DNA of 64,000 bases. Origin: CAYLJJ01 sp964384025 (GTDB lineage Bacteria; Myxococcota_A; Bradymonadia; UBA7976; UBA1532). The DNA is taken from contig CAYLJJ010000003.1 in the NCBI GenBank assembly GCA_964384025.1, positions 1 through 64,000 on the forward strand. Direction: 5' to 3'. Shown piece after piece: positions 9,496 through 18,559 of this stretch. The notes beneath the pieces are model-generated. The model worked only from the letters and a program-made list of their open reading frames with translations, searched no databases and was not told the DNA's origin. The translations under genes were made by a program, and so were the position numbers. Within the stretch, counting starts at the first letter, position 1. Every line of letters starts with the position of its first letter.

Positions 9496-10490
9496 GATGC
9501 TTTCTCCACCTCATCGCGCTGCGCCTCAGCGACAAAGAGATCCTCCAGTGAGCGCCTGTGAGGCTTGAGGCTGATCAGTCGAGCCCCTTCGCCAAGCGCC
9601 TCCTTTAGGAGATCATTCACTCGCTCCTCCTCTTCAAAGAGAAAGCTCCACTGCCCATCCAGCTCACGAGACTGGAGAGCTTGAGCCCTAAGATGTTCCA
9701 GCAGGTTGGAGGAGAGCCCAGAGAGCCAAACCTCTACTTGATGGTTGGGGCTGCTGAGCAGCTCACTGAGGGGGCCGATGCTGCGTAGGCGACCCTTAAC
9801 CATGATCGCCACTCGATCACAGATCGCTTCTACATCTTGGAGGATATGGCTGGAGAAGAAGACGGTCTTGCCCTGCTCCTTCAGCTCAAAGATCAGATCG
9901 CGTACATCCTTGCGCCCCATAGGATCTAGACCAGACATCGGCTCATCAAAGACCACCAGATCGGGATCATTCATCAGCGCTTGAGCGATACCGATGCGCT
10001 GGATCATCCCCTTGGAGTATTTGCGCAGCGGGCGGTTTACAGCGTGGCGTAACCCCACCCGATCAACCAGCTCATCTGCCCGTCGACGCCTATCTTGAGC
10101 GCTCATACAGAAGAGTCGACCGTAAAAATCAAGAAATTCCAACGGCTTAAGATAGTCGTAGAAATAGGGGTGCTCAGGAAGGAAGCCCAGACGAGCACGG
10201 GCTGCGCGATCTCCCAGCGGGGCGCCCAGGAGAGTCCCGCTGCCTGAGCTGGGGTGGATCAGGCCCATCAACATCTTGATCGTGGTGGTCTTGCCCGCGC
10301 CGTTAGGCCCCAAGAAGCCAAAGATCTCCCCAGGTTCTACCGAGAAGCTGACACCTCGAACAGCCTCTACACGCTGAGCCAGACCCTTGATCTGAAGCCC
10401 TGTGACCATGGGACCGATAAAGGGCACGGCCCCAAAGAACCCCAGGTCAAAGGTTTTAAAAAGGGAATCAACGGAGAGCGCAGCCTTCAT
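9492..10490 (-). CDS. ABC transporter ATP-binding protein
   Basis: Nucleotide-binding subunit of the ABC-2 exporter encoded just downstream. It has Walker A GPNGAGKTT, a Q-loop region (GFLPEHPYFYDYL), an ABC signature KYSKGMIQRI, Walker B LVVFDEPMSGLDP and the switch histidine in FFSSHIL. A C-terminal extension of about 90 residues follows the ATPase core, as in drug- and GldA-type ATPases. I prefer the ATG at 10490, which has GGA about 10 bases upstream; a TTG at 10505 in the same frame is the alternative start. The gene is divergent from the SUV3-like helicase, with under 100 bases between the two starts. Confidence 0.93.
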   Translation of the reverse strand: MKAALSVDSLFKTFDLGFFGAVPFIGPMVTGLQIKGLAQRVEAVRGVSFSVEPGEIFGFLGPNGAGKTTTIKMLMGLIHPSSGSGTLLGAPLGDRAARARLGFLPEHPYFYDYLKPLEFLDFYGRLFCMSAQDRRRRADELVDRVGLRHAVNRPLRKYSKGMIQRIGIAQALMNDPDLVVFDEPMSGLDPMGRKDVRDLIFELKEQGKTVFFSSHILQDVEAICDRVAIMVKGRLRSIGPLSELLSSPNHQVEVWLSGLSSNLLEHLRAQALQSRELDGQWSFLFEEEERVNDLLKEALGEGARLISLKPHRRSLEDLFVAEAQRDEVEKAS

Positions 10491-10589
10491 AAATTTTTCC
10501 AACAAAGATGCAGAACAAAATCTTATAGCAACGGCTCAGGCGGTTTTCCATACTCGCGTCCCAACACGGAGAACATAGAGGAGTGTTTT

Positions 10590-13052
10590 ATGGATCGTAG
10601 AGATAGGCGCAGACAGCAAAGAGAGGGGAAGGTCAAGGCTCTCCTTCAGCAACTTAAAGCAGAGAGAGCGGTCAGCGAGGAGGAGGAGGCTTGGTCTCTT
10701 TGGTATGCTTCCTTCTCTGATCTCAAGGATCTTACGCTCCCCAAACTCAAGCTCAGGCTTCAAGAGCACCAAGAGGGGCATGAGAAGCGGCAGCGAAGAG
10801 CCGTATCCGATGCGAGAGAGAGGCCACCACCTCCAAAATGGAAGAGGAGCAAAAAGAGACAGCGCCGCGAGTCTCGAGAGCAGAGACTCTTAGCTAGATA
10901 TTCAGGGAGCAAGCTCGCTGCCTTGAGCTTCCTTGATGTTGTGGAAGCGGGGCATTTCTCAAGGGCCTATCCGCTGTTGAGCGCCAAACACTGGGGGCAA
11001 AGCCTCAGAGCTCTGATCATCTCCTGGGGAAAGAACAAACTCAGAGATAGTTATCCCAGTGAGGGGGAGAGGGAGCAGGAGGAGGAGCGGATATTTGAGT
11101 TGCTCGAAGAACGATTTAATCGGGATCTGGAGCAGAAACATCTGGAACAACTTCTTCGAATCTTTGAAAAAAAATTGGATAACCTAAAATCTTCTCGAAA
11201 GAAGGAATTGCTGCTTCGTTCTGAAAAAGAATCCTTTAAAGAATTTTATAATGAAAAGATAGCCCCTGCTTGGGCTGACTGCCTCGAGAGATACGGCGAA
11301 ATCTGTGCCGAGAATGGGATCGATCTATGGAATATTGAGGATCGATACTCCCAGAAACTTAGAGAACTCCTCAAGCCCCCCAAACGTGGAGAGAGTTTCC
11401 AAGACAAACAAGCAGAGTTGAAACCATTATTAAATGGTCTAGAAGAGGAGATCATCGAACAAGTCAAAGAGGAACGTGAGCGAAGACGGCTGGTCTCAAC
11501 CTACGATGAGCACAGTGATCTGGCGAGCTGCTTTCCTAAAGCGCGGAAGATCTTCCGACGGCTTGAATTTTTTTGTGGTCCGACCAATAGCGGCAAAACC
11601 TATGCGGCGCTGCAGGCTCTGAAAGATTCCAAGAGCGGCGTCTATCTGGCGCCTCTGCGGCTCTTGGCCTTAGAGGTTCAGCAGAGCCTGATCGCCTGGG
11701 GGACTCCTTGCTCGATGATCACCGGAGAGGAACAGGATCATATCGAGGGGGCCGAGTTTGTCTCCTCCACCATCGAGATGCTGAACTTCAACCGTGTGGT
11801 AGAGACCGCAGTGATCGATGAGATTCAGCTGTTGGGAGATGATCGACGGGGTTGGGCCTGGACCAATGCGCTCTTGGGGGTCGCCGCTGAGCGTGTGATC
11901 TTCACCGGCTCTCCCAACGCTCTCCCTCTCCTCAAGAAGCTGGCCGACTATCTGGGCGAGCCTCTCAAGGTGCGACACTTTAAGCGCTTTCAACCTCTCA
12001 ATATCCACAAAATGCACCACAGCCTTGGGGCAGGAAAGCTCAAGTCGGGGACCGCCATCGTCTGCTTCTCTCGTCATGATGTCTTGACGCTGAAGCAACA
12101 TATCGAGCAAGAGATGAAGCTGCCGGTCTCGGTGGTCTATGGCGGACTCTCTCCAGAGGTGCGCCGGATCGAAGCTCAGCGTTTCCGTGATCGCCAGTCC
12201 AAGATCTTAGTCGCTACCGACGCCATCGGCATGGGGCTCAACCTCCCCATCCGAGAGCTGCTGTTCTGGAAGACTTACAAATATTATGATCATCAAGAGC
12301 ATGAACTGCGTGCCAGCGAGGTACAACAGATCGCAGGGCGTGCGGGACGCTTTGGAATGGAGGAGGAGGGTTATATCGGTGCCTTCTCAGGTTCAGATTT
12401 AAGGTTCTTACAGCGAAAATATCCCGCCGAGCTTCCCGACCTCGCGCCCCCATGTTTTGTCCAGCCGCTTCCTTTTCACCTGGAGATGATCTCAAAATTC
12501 TTGAACACAGAGGAGTTGGTGCCGATCCTGTGCTTCTTTCAGCAGAAGATTTGGTTCTCCATCGAGCTCTTTAAGGCCAACATCACCGATGAGATGTTAG
12601 ACCTCGCTGCTCGACTCGCCCCACTTACCTCTGAGGCCAGCCTCCTCAACAAATATATCTTTGCTTCTGCTCCAGTCTCTATGCGCGCGCCCCAGGTGGT
12701 ACAAGCTCATCTGAGCTTTGCGCGTGGTGCCCTTGCAGGTGGGGCCTGTTTTCCTGAGTCTCTAAAAGAGAAGGGCTTTGAGGGGCTGGCCAAGAGCTCT
12801 AATGAGCTATATGAGGCGGAGGACAGCGTGCAGATCGCGACCCTCTATCAGTGGCTTGCTTACCGTTTTCCAGATCAGTTTCTTGAGATGGAGGAGGCTC
12901 AGAGCTGTCGCCAATCAGCCAATGACTATATCCTAAGATCTCTTAGAGCTGGAAGTGTTTTAAGACGCTGTTCGAGGTGTAATAAAGAGCTTCCATTGGG
13001 ATTCAAACATCGTCACTGTGATGATTGTCACTACTCTTCTAGATATGCATGA
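10590..13052 (+). CDS. SUV3-like DExH RNA helicase with basic N-terminal extension and C-terminal zinc knuckle
   Basis: ATP-dependent RNA helicase of the SUPV3L1/Suv3 group (Ski2-like SF2). Motif I is GPTNSGKT at about residue 330, motif II is DEIQ at about 410 (the Suv3 form of the DExH box), then TGSPNALPL, motif V VATDAIGMGLNLPI and motif VI QIAGRAGRFG. The first about 325 residues are Lys/Arg/Glu-rich and predicted helical. The last about 30 carry C-x2-C-x12-C-x2-C, a probable zinc knuckle. The ATG at 10590 is preceded by AGAGGAG at good spacing; the open frame continues upstream into the divergent ATPase gene but without a better start. Stretches around 11160-11260 are visibly more AT-rich than the neighbours. 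In mitochondria Suv3 works with an exoribonuclease in RNA decay; a similar role here is inference. Confidence 0.88.
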   Translation: MDRRDRRRQQREGKVKALLQQLKAERAVSEEEEAWSLWYASFSDLKDLTLPKLKLRLQEHQEGHEKRQRRAVSDARERPPPPKWKRSKKRQRRESREQRLLARYSGSKLAALSFLDVVEAGHFSRAYPLLSAKHWGQSLRALIISWGKNKLRDSYPSEGEREQEEERIFELLEERFNRDLEQKHLEQLLRIFEKKLDNLKSSRKKELLLRSEKESFKEFYNEKIAPAWADCLERYGEICAENGIDLWNIEDRYSQKLRELLKPPKRGESFQDKQAELKPLLNGLEEEIIEQVKEERERRRLVSTYDEHSDLASCFPKARKIFRRLEFFCGPTNSGKTYAALQALKDSKSGVYLAPLRLLALEVQQSLIAWGTPCSMITGEEQDHIEGAEFVSSTIEMLNFNRVVETAVIDEIQLLGDDRRGWAWTNALLGVAAERVIFTGSPNALPLLKKLADYLGEPLKVRHFKRFQPLNIHKMHHSLGAGKLKSGTAIVCFSRHDVLTLKQHIEQEMKLPVSVVYGGLSPEVRRIEAQRFRDRQSKILVATDAIGMGLNLPIRELLFWKTYKYYDHQEHELRASEVQQIAGRAGRFGMEEEGYIGAFSGSDLRFLQRKYPAELPDLAPPCFVQPLPFHLEMISKFLNTEELVPILCFFQQKIWFSIELFKANITDEMLDLAARLAPLTSEASLLNKYIFASAPVSMRAPQVVQAHLSFARGALAGGACFPESLKEKGFEGLAKSSNELYEAEDSVQIATLYQWLAYRFPDQFLEMEEAQSCRQSANDYILRSLRAGSVLRRCSRCNKELPLGFKHRHCDDCHYSSRYA

Positions 13053-13096
13053 AAAGATTGGTTCTAGGATTTTTTGTTTATTATTGAAGAGCTGCA

Positions 13097-15196
13097 TTAT
13101 TTCAGAGGAATATGTTCTTTAAACCCTTCGCCAATTTGGACCAGCCTACCCGTACTATCGATATGTACAAAACTAGGCAGCTTCTCTACCGAGAAGAGCC
13201 GCGTCGCTTCACGCTCTAGATCTAGGGCGATAGGCACAGGGAAGACTCCATAATCTTGTAAGAAGGCGCGAACGCGGGCCTTGGGCTCACTGGTGATCGC
13301 GATGATCTGTGCTCCTCGCTCCTTGGCGAAGATCTGAAGGACAGGGAGGGCCTTCTGACAGGGGACGCACCAAGTGGCCCAGAAGTAGAGGATCGAGGGC
13401 TGCCCTGAGCCCAAAATAGGGAGCAGGCCATCAAGCCCCTGGATGCGAAGATCAGGGACATGTTCTCCGGTATAGGGTAATGCTGAGGGCAGCGGTCGAG
13501 GATGAGGCACTAAGTTCAGAATCAGGCGCTCCTCTCCCCGCTGCACCTCTAAACGCAGCGACTTTCCCGACTCTGAGAAGAGAGCACTCTCAAAGAAGGC
13601 GCCCTCCTCATCGAGTCTCCGTTCTCCAACCGCCAAGATCAGATCTCCCACCTGGAGTTCAGCAGCCGCTCCTGGTCCTCCGGGGATGATCTGTGTCACT
13701 TCAGCGCCTTGGAACTTGGGGAGATCTCGGTAAGCCAAGCCAAAGTAACCCGGGCGCAGCGCCTCCACCGCCCCCCAGAGCTGGGTAAAAGGTGGAAGAG
13801 CTTGGGGTAGGGGTCGCTTCTGCACAAGCGCGGGTTCGAGAGATTCAAGCTCCAGCGCTGGGGGGGGCAGAAAAGGGCTCTGTTCGCAGCTCCTCAGGGC
13901 TTCCAAACGCTCAAGCTGAAGAGGGTCGAGGAGTTGAGGTCCGGCGACGCGAGAGAGGAGCCGAGCGAGCCGCAGAGCGGCGGCCTCTTGAAGGTTAAGG
14001 CGCATAGAGAGAGCGCCTGCCTCATCTCGCCGTGCGCGCATCAGTTGAAGATGTTTGTTCAGCATAGGGCGCTTCTTCAGAGCACGAAGCATCTTGCGCC
14101 GCAGCCTCGCTCGCGCTCTGCGCTTCCTTGAAAAACCCTTGGGGGCGCTGAAGCTCTGGTAGAGCGGACGAGCCAAGCGATTGAGGCTCTGGACTAAGCC
14201 CCGTTCCCAGGCTTCTCCCCAAGCCCTGAGGGGGTATCGGGTGGCAGCCAGCTCGTCCATCAGGCTGAGGAGCTGGCTATATCGGCTGATGCTGCCCAAG
14301 CCATAGCGACTGGAAATCTGACTGATCAACCGCCACTCTGGAGCTTTTAAGGAAGCTTGGGAAAGCCCTGCGTCGATGAGACGATCAAGAGGAGCGCCGC
14401 GCTGCTTGGCGAGGTTGTGTAGCGATCTCCAAAGGAAAGCATCGCTGCTCAGATGAGGGCTGTCGGGGGTGTCATCTCGAAGCATCACCTGATCTGAGGC
14501 GCTCATCAGGGAGCGCGCCCCCCCCTTGAGCGCCTCCAACATCTGCATAAAATGGCCGATCTCTGGCTTCTGCTCCTGATCGGGAAAACAGCCATAGGCG
14601 GGACGATCAGCGCTGGCGGAGAAGACCCCACAGAGCCCCTCTCGCTCCAGATGCGCAAAGCCACCCGAGAAGCACTGAGACATCCAAAGCAGCACCTTGA
14701 CCCCCTCAGGGATCAACTTTAGATCTTCCCTTAAATCTTCCACCCTGAGGATCTCACCCCAAAGGTTAATCCGCGTGTTGGATCTGCCCTCTGGGTCTGG
14801 CTCTCCATGATCAGTGACCGCGAAGAGCAGCATGTCACCCGGTTTCATCTGTGCTCCCTCTCGCTGAAACCAGGCACGCAGGGCTTCTCGGCTGGCGGGA
14901 TAGAGCCGCTGCCCAAAGGGGCGAGTGTTGAGCAGCTCAAGGCCTGGATCGCTGACTCGATCCAGGAGAGTTCCTTGAAGCAACCACTCCTCTTCGCTCT
15001 CTTTGGGGCGTCGCGCGCGATCGGGAGCTTTGGCCTCTCCATCAGCCCAGAAGATCACTTGGTCTTCAAGGGGCAGGCCCTGGCTCTCCATAAAGGCGCT
15101 TAGGCCCTTTACATGAATCAGGTGGCTGTGGTGATTCTCCTCAGGGGTTGCACCCCCCGCTAAGATCAGAAGCTTGAGAGCGAAGAGAGAGAGCAT
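13097..15196 (-). CDS. Secreted caspase/legumain-like peptidase fused to PDZ and thioredoxin domains
   Basis: A 699-residue fusion. Residues 1-15 are a signal peptide. The clan-CD-like peptidase domain (about 20-260) has a catalytic histidine in VTDHGEPD (His130) and a catalytic cysteine in MSQCFSGGF (Cys175), each at the end of a hydrophobic strand as in caspases and legumains. A basic helical region (about 350-420) follows, then a PDZ domain (about 483-555: GLAYRDLPKF, then VGDLILAVGERRL) and a TlpA/AhpC-type thioredoxin domain (about 585-695) with WATWCVPC (Cys610, Cys613) and a cis-proline segment EKLPSFVHID. Export implies action in the periplasm or outside. The combined domain order is uncommon; the substrate is unknown. 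It stands alone, convergent with the helicase and divergent from the glycosyltransferase. Confidence 0.85.
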   Translation of the reverse strand: MLSLFALKLLILAGGATPEENHHSHLIHVKGLSAFMESQGLPLEDQVIFWADGEAKAPDRARRPKESEEEWLLQGTLLDRVSDPGLELLNTRPFGQRLYPASREALRAWFQREGAQMKPGDMLLFAVTDHGEPDPEGRSNTRINLWGEILRVEDLREDLKLIPEGVKVLLWMSQCFSGGFAHLEREGLCGVFSASADRPAYGCFPDQEQKPEIGHFMQMLEALKGGARSLMSASDQVMLRDDTPDSPHLSSDAFLWRSLHNLAKQRGAPLDRLIDAGLSQASLKAPEWRLISQISSRYGLGSISRYSQLLSLMDELAATRYPLRAWGEAWERGLVQSLNRLARPLYQSFSAPKGFSRKRRARARLRRKMLRALKKRPMLNKHLQLMRARRDEAGALSMRLNLQEAAALRLARLLSRVAGPQLLDPLQLERLEALRSCEQSPFLPPPALELESLEPALVQKRPLPQALPPFTQLWGAVEALRPGYFGLAYRDLPKFQGAEVTQIIPGGPGAAAELQVGDLILAVGERRLDEEGAFFESALFSESGKSLRLEVQRGEERLILNLVPHPRPLPSALPYTGEHVPDLRIQGLDGLLPILGSGQPSILYFWATWCVPCQKALPVLQIFAKERGAQIIAITSEPKARVRAFLQDYGVFPVPIALDLEREATRLFSVEKLPSFVHIDSTGRLVQIGEGFKEHIPLK

Positions 15197-15244
15197 GGGC
15201 GGGTTTTATCACTTTTCCTACTCTCCCTGGTGTAGCCTCTCTCG

Positions 15245-18200
15245 GTGGCACGCAAAAAGAGAAGAAAGTCACCCGCCCTCCGTAAGCGACTCCTGGCGCT
15301 CAGAGCAGCCCTGCTGAGGGAGCCCGCTGAGGCTCTAGAGACCCTGGATCGATGGCTTCTTGAGTTGGGGGTCACTCCTCCTGCTGGGGAATCCTTAGCG
15401 TCCCAGCCAGCTCTTTCGCCTCCTCTCATTTCTCCTGAACCTCCTGTATCTCCTGAGCCTCCAGCTCCTCCTAAAACGCCCGCACCGCCCGCTCCTCTTG
15501 AGTCACCTGAACCTTCTAAAACTCCCGCCCCTCTTGAGCCTCCAGTGTCGTTCGCGCCTCCTAAGCAGCTCTCCTGGCCACCCAGCGTCACCGTGCTGAT
15601 GCCCAGCTATAACCGCGCAGATCTCATCCAGGCCACGATAGAGAGCGTCTTGGCACAGAGCTGGTCAAATTTTGAGCTTCTCTGCTGCGATGATGGCTCC
15701 CAAGATGAGACTTGGGGGATCTTGGAGAGTTTTGCAGCTCAGGACCCCCGTGTTCGCCTGCTCAGGAATAGAGAGAACCGAGGACGGCCTTTCACCCGCA
15801 ATCGCCTCGTTGAGACCGCTGAGAGCGAGTTTATCCTCTGGATGGATGATGATGATCTCCTGGCTCCCCAGGCTTTAGAGCACTACCTAGAGTTGCTGCG
15901 CGAGTATCCAGAGACCGACGTGATCTACGGTAACCTCCAGATCTTTGATCATCAAACAGGTGCAGATCTTCAGCTCTATAAGCCCAATGACTGGACTGGG
16001 CGCGAGGAGGAGCTGTTGGGTGCCAAACTCTATGGCTCCTGCATCCCCAACGGAGGCAGCTTTATCCGCCGCAGCCTGATCCTCAAGGCGGGGGGCTACG
16101 ATGAGCGCTTCTTACGGGCTCAGGACTATGAGTTTTGGACTCGAGCGGTCTCTCTGGGCCGCTTTCGTAAGATCCCTGAGATCCTCTACCGCTATCGCAA
16201 ACATGCGGGTTGTATCTCCTTTGGTGCTTTGATCGACCTCAGCTATGACTCCCTCATCATCCGACAGCATCTGAGCCGTCACCCTCTCTCGATGCTTTTC
16301 CCCGCCTTAGATTGGTCATGTCCGCTCCTGGCAGAGATGGAGGCGGGGCTTAAGGTGGCTGAGAACTTGATGAGCTATCAGGATCCTCACAACGCCCTAG
16401 TTCATCTCGAGTCTCTGCCTCAAGCTCGCTTTGATCCCGACCTGGTAAAGGCTCGCGCTCGCGCTTTTTTGATGATGGGGCAGCGCACTAAAGCAGAGGA
16501 AGCTCGGGCTGAGCTTCTACGGCTTCGTCCCGATCTTCAGGGGGAGTGTCAAGAACTCACGCAACTCCACGCCTGGCTTAAACAGGCTCGCGCTCTTAAG
16601 CGGCGACCCAAGATCGCAGAGCAGCAAGCTGAAGCTATAGGGGCCAGCTTGGCCTGGGCTCAGACACAGGCTGAGGCAGGAGGAGAGGAGGCGGCGCGCT
16701 GGGCTCAATTGGCGCTGCGCCTTCGCCCTGGAGATTCCAAGCTCTTGGGGTGGGCAACCCGCTTCTCAGGGAACACCCAGAGGCTCCTTGAGGCGCTACA
16801 AGGGCGACTGTTAGAGCCTGAATATCGGCCCAAACAAAGCCCCGCGCCGCCTATTGAAGGGCCTCTTGTCAGCTTGATCATCCCTGAAGGTCCAGGAGCT
16901 GAGGGATCACTTCAGAGTTCACTCCTTCAGGAATATTGGAACTTAGAGCTGCTCTGGGTGGGCAACCCACCCAGAGCAGAAGATCCTCGCCTACGCATCC
17001 TAAAAAAGAGTTCCTCGAGGCAGGAAGCTTGGACGCTCGGAGGAGCTGAAGCTCAAGGAGCTGCGCTGCTCTTTGTTGTGCCTGGAGATCTGCTCCTGCC
17101 TGATCATGTGGGTGGCTTGGTGGAGGCTCTGGGTGATGAGGGAGAGATCGCCTACAGCCAGCTCCGTGTGCAGGGAGAGAGAGGAGAGGAGCGCCAACCT
17201 GCGAGGTTGGAGCGAACTCGGCTCCTAGCCTATGAGAGTCTACCTCTCTCCGCGCTGCTCTTTCGCGCCGAGCATGCTCCAGAGTTTCGAGCTCTGGAGT
17301 ACGCGGGCTGGGATGCGGTGATCTCCGCTTGCCGAGGAGGGACAGCGCGCAGCAGCGAGCGCCCCAGCTGTTTGATGGCTGTGCGGAGCCCAGCGCGTCA
17401 CGCCCTCCTTCAGCTCTATGGGATGCACACCGCCGAGGCCCTCCTCAAGGGCTCTATCCGAGACGCCCAGGCGCAGCACCTTGAAAGCCTGGGGGTAGCT
17501 CAGGGGCGCCTAAGCCCCAGCGGTGTGCTGCTCCTGGCCAGAGAGGCCTGCCTGCCCGCGATCCAGGCGATTCAGGGGGGCACCGAGGTCCTCTATACTC
17601 TAAGGCTCCTGGCTCAAGGACCTGAGGCTCTTCAAGATCTCCCTGAGGGCCTGCGCCTCTTGAAGTTATCCGGCTCTCTGAGCAGCTCTCAGGCGCTCAA
17701 CCGGGGCCTTTCTCTGGCGGATGGAGAGTTTGTAGCTCTGATCTACCCTGATGTTTTGGTTCCTCCCGCTTGGTTGGGGCGCTTGCAGTGGTGGGCGCGG
17801 CGGGATCTGCGCTGTGGCCTTGTTCAGCCAGGGGGAGAACCTGGCGCCCCCCTCTCTCGCTTGAGCCCTCATATCCTCCTGATCACTCGGGGGCTGCTGG
17901 AGCGCTTGGGGGGCTTTGATCCTCGGCTTCAGGGGCAGGTCGCTCTGGATGATTATCTACTCCGCGCACGACTGGCGGGCTTTGAGGCCCTGGGCGCTGA
18001 TGTAGAGGCCCCAACCCCTGCTCGACTCCCCCCTTTAGATCCTGACAGCCTTCGAGCTTTTAAGGAGAAGTGGGGCTTTGCGCCTGGAGCGAATCTTCAA
18101 GCTGAGGGGCCCTTTGAGGCGGATCAACACCACCAAGTGATCGGCGCAGAGCCAGGCTTCCGCGCCGACAGCCCGAAAGTTCAGATCGAGGAGGCCGCTA

Positions 18201-18559
18201 CCCACAACCTGTTGATCTCTCCTCCTCTGAGCGCCCTACCTCAGCTCTTAGAGCGGTTGAGCGCCCAGCCACCAGGAGATTGGGCCTGTTGGATAAGGGT
18301 CCCAATAGGCGCCGGTCCTCGGCTCCGAGAGGAGCTTAAAGCGCTGCCTCTGAGCTTGGAGGCTCATCAGATTCTTTTGGTAGACGCCCCCCTGGCGCTT
18401 GAACGCGAAGCTGGGCTCTATACCGCTGCAGATGCGATCTATCTGGATCCAAGCTGGCCTGAGGCGGAGCGGGAGCGACGTCGAGCGGCAGACTGTGATC
18501 GGCCTCTCTTAATGTTGGATGAGTTGGGCGCTTGGATCACAGCTCTCAGCGGATGTTGA
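15245..18559 (+). CDS. Large multi-domain GT2-family glycosyltransferase
   Basis: Predicted sugar transfer from a nucleotide sugar to a surface glycan. The 1104-residue product starts at GTG. A basic start and a Pro/Glu-rich spacer (about 45-110) lead to a canonical GT-A domain (about 115-320): VTVLMPSYNRAD, LLCCDDGSQDET, and the metal-binding WMDDDDLL. Then come TPR-like helices (about 370-520) and two degenerate GT-A-like domains: one begins VSLIIPEGPG (about 540) but lacks a DxD, the other has the pattern SLADGEFVALIYPDVLVP (about 815). The C-terminus has a further alpha/beta segment. Only the first domain looks catalytically complete. The final 14 bases overlap the convergent gspC. Neighbouring gene 19688-21235 is another glycosyltransferase, consistent with glycan assembly. 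Confidence 0.88.
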   Translation: MARKKRRKSPALRKRLLALRAALLREPAEALETLDRWLLELGVTPPAGESLASQPALSPPLISPEPPVSPEPPAPPKTPAPPAPLESPEPSKTPAPLEPPVSFAPPKQLSWPPSVTVLMPSYNRADLIQATIESVLAQSWSNFELLCCDDGSQDETWGILESFAAQDPRVRLLRNRENRGRPFTRNRLVETAESEFILWMDDDDLLAPQALEHYLELLREYPETDVIYGNLQIFDHQTGADLQLYKPNDWTGREEELLGAKLYGSCIPNGGSFIRRSLILKAGGYDERFLRAQDYEFWTRAVSLGRFRKIPEILYRYRKHAGCISFGALIDLSYDSLIIRQHLSRHPLSMLFPALDWSCPLLAEMEAGLKVAENLMSYQDPHNALVHLESLPQARFDPDLVKARARAFLMMGQRTKAEEARAELLRLRPDLQGECQELTQLHAWLKQARALKRRPKIAEQQAEAIGASLAWAQTQAEAGGEEAARWAQLALRLRPGDSKLLGWATRFSGNTQRLLEALQGRLLEPEYRPKQSPAPPIEGPLVSLIIPEGPGAEGSLQSSLLQEYWNLELLWVGNPPRAEDPRLRILKKSSSRQEAWTLGGAEAQGAALLFVVPGDLLLPDHVGGLVEALGDEGEIAYSQLRVQGERGEERQPARLERTRLLAYESLPLSALLFRAEHAPEFRALEYAGWDAVISACRGGTARSSERPSCLMAVRSPARHALLQLYGMHTAEALLKGSIRDAQAQHLESLGVAQGRLSPSGVLLLAREACLPAIQAIQGGTEVLYTLRLLAQGPEALQDLPEGLRLLKLSGSLSSSQALNRGLSLADGEFVALIYPDVLVPPAWLGRLQWWARRDLRCGLVQPGGEPGAPLSRLSPHILLITRGLLERLGGFDPRLQGQVALDDYLLRARLAGFEALGADVEAPTPARLPPLDPDSLRAFKEKWGFAPGANLQAEGPFEADQHHQVIGAEPGFRADSPKVQIEEAATHNLLISPPLSALPQLLERLSAQPPGDWACWIRVPIGAGPRLREELKALPLSLEAHQILLVDAPLALEREAGLYTAADAIYLDPSWPEAERERRRAADCDRPLLMLDELGAWITALSGC

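Noticed and set aside
10254..10589. Upstream extension of the SUV3-like frame into the divergent ABC ATPase gene
   Set aside because: A strong ribosome site and ATG at 10590 fit; the extension is antisense to a clear ATPase and shows no helicase-related sequence.
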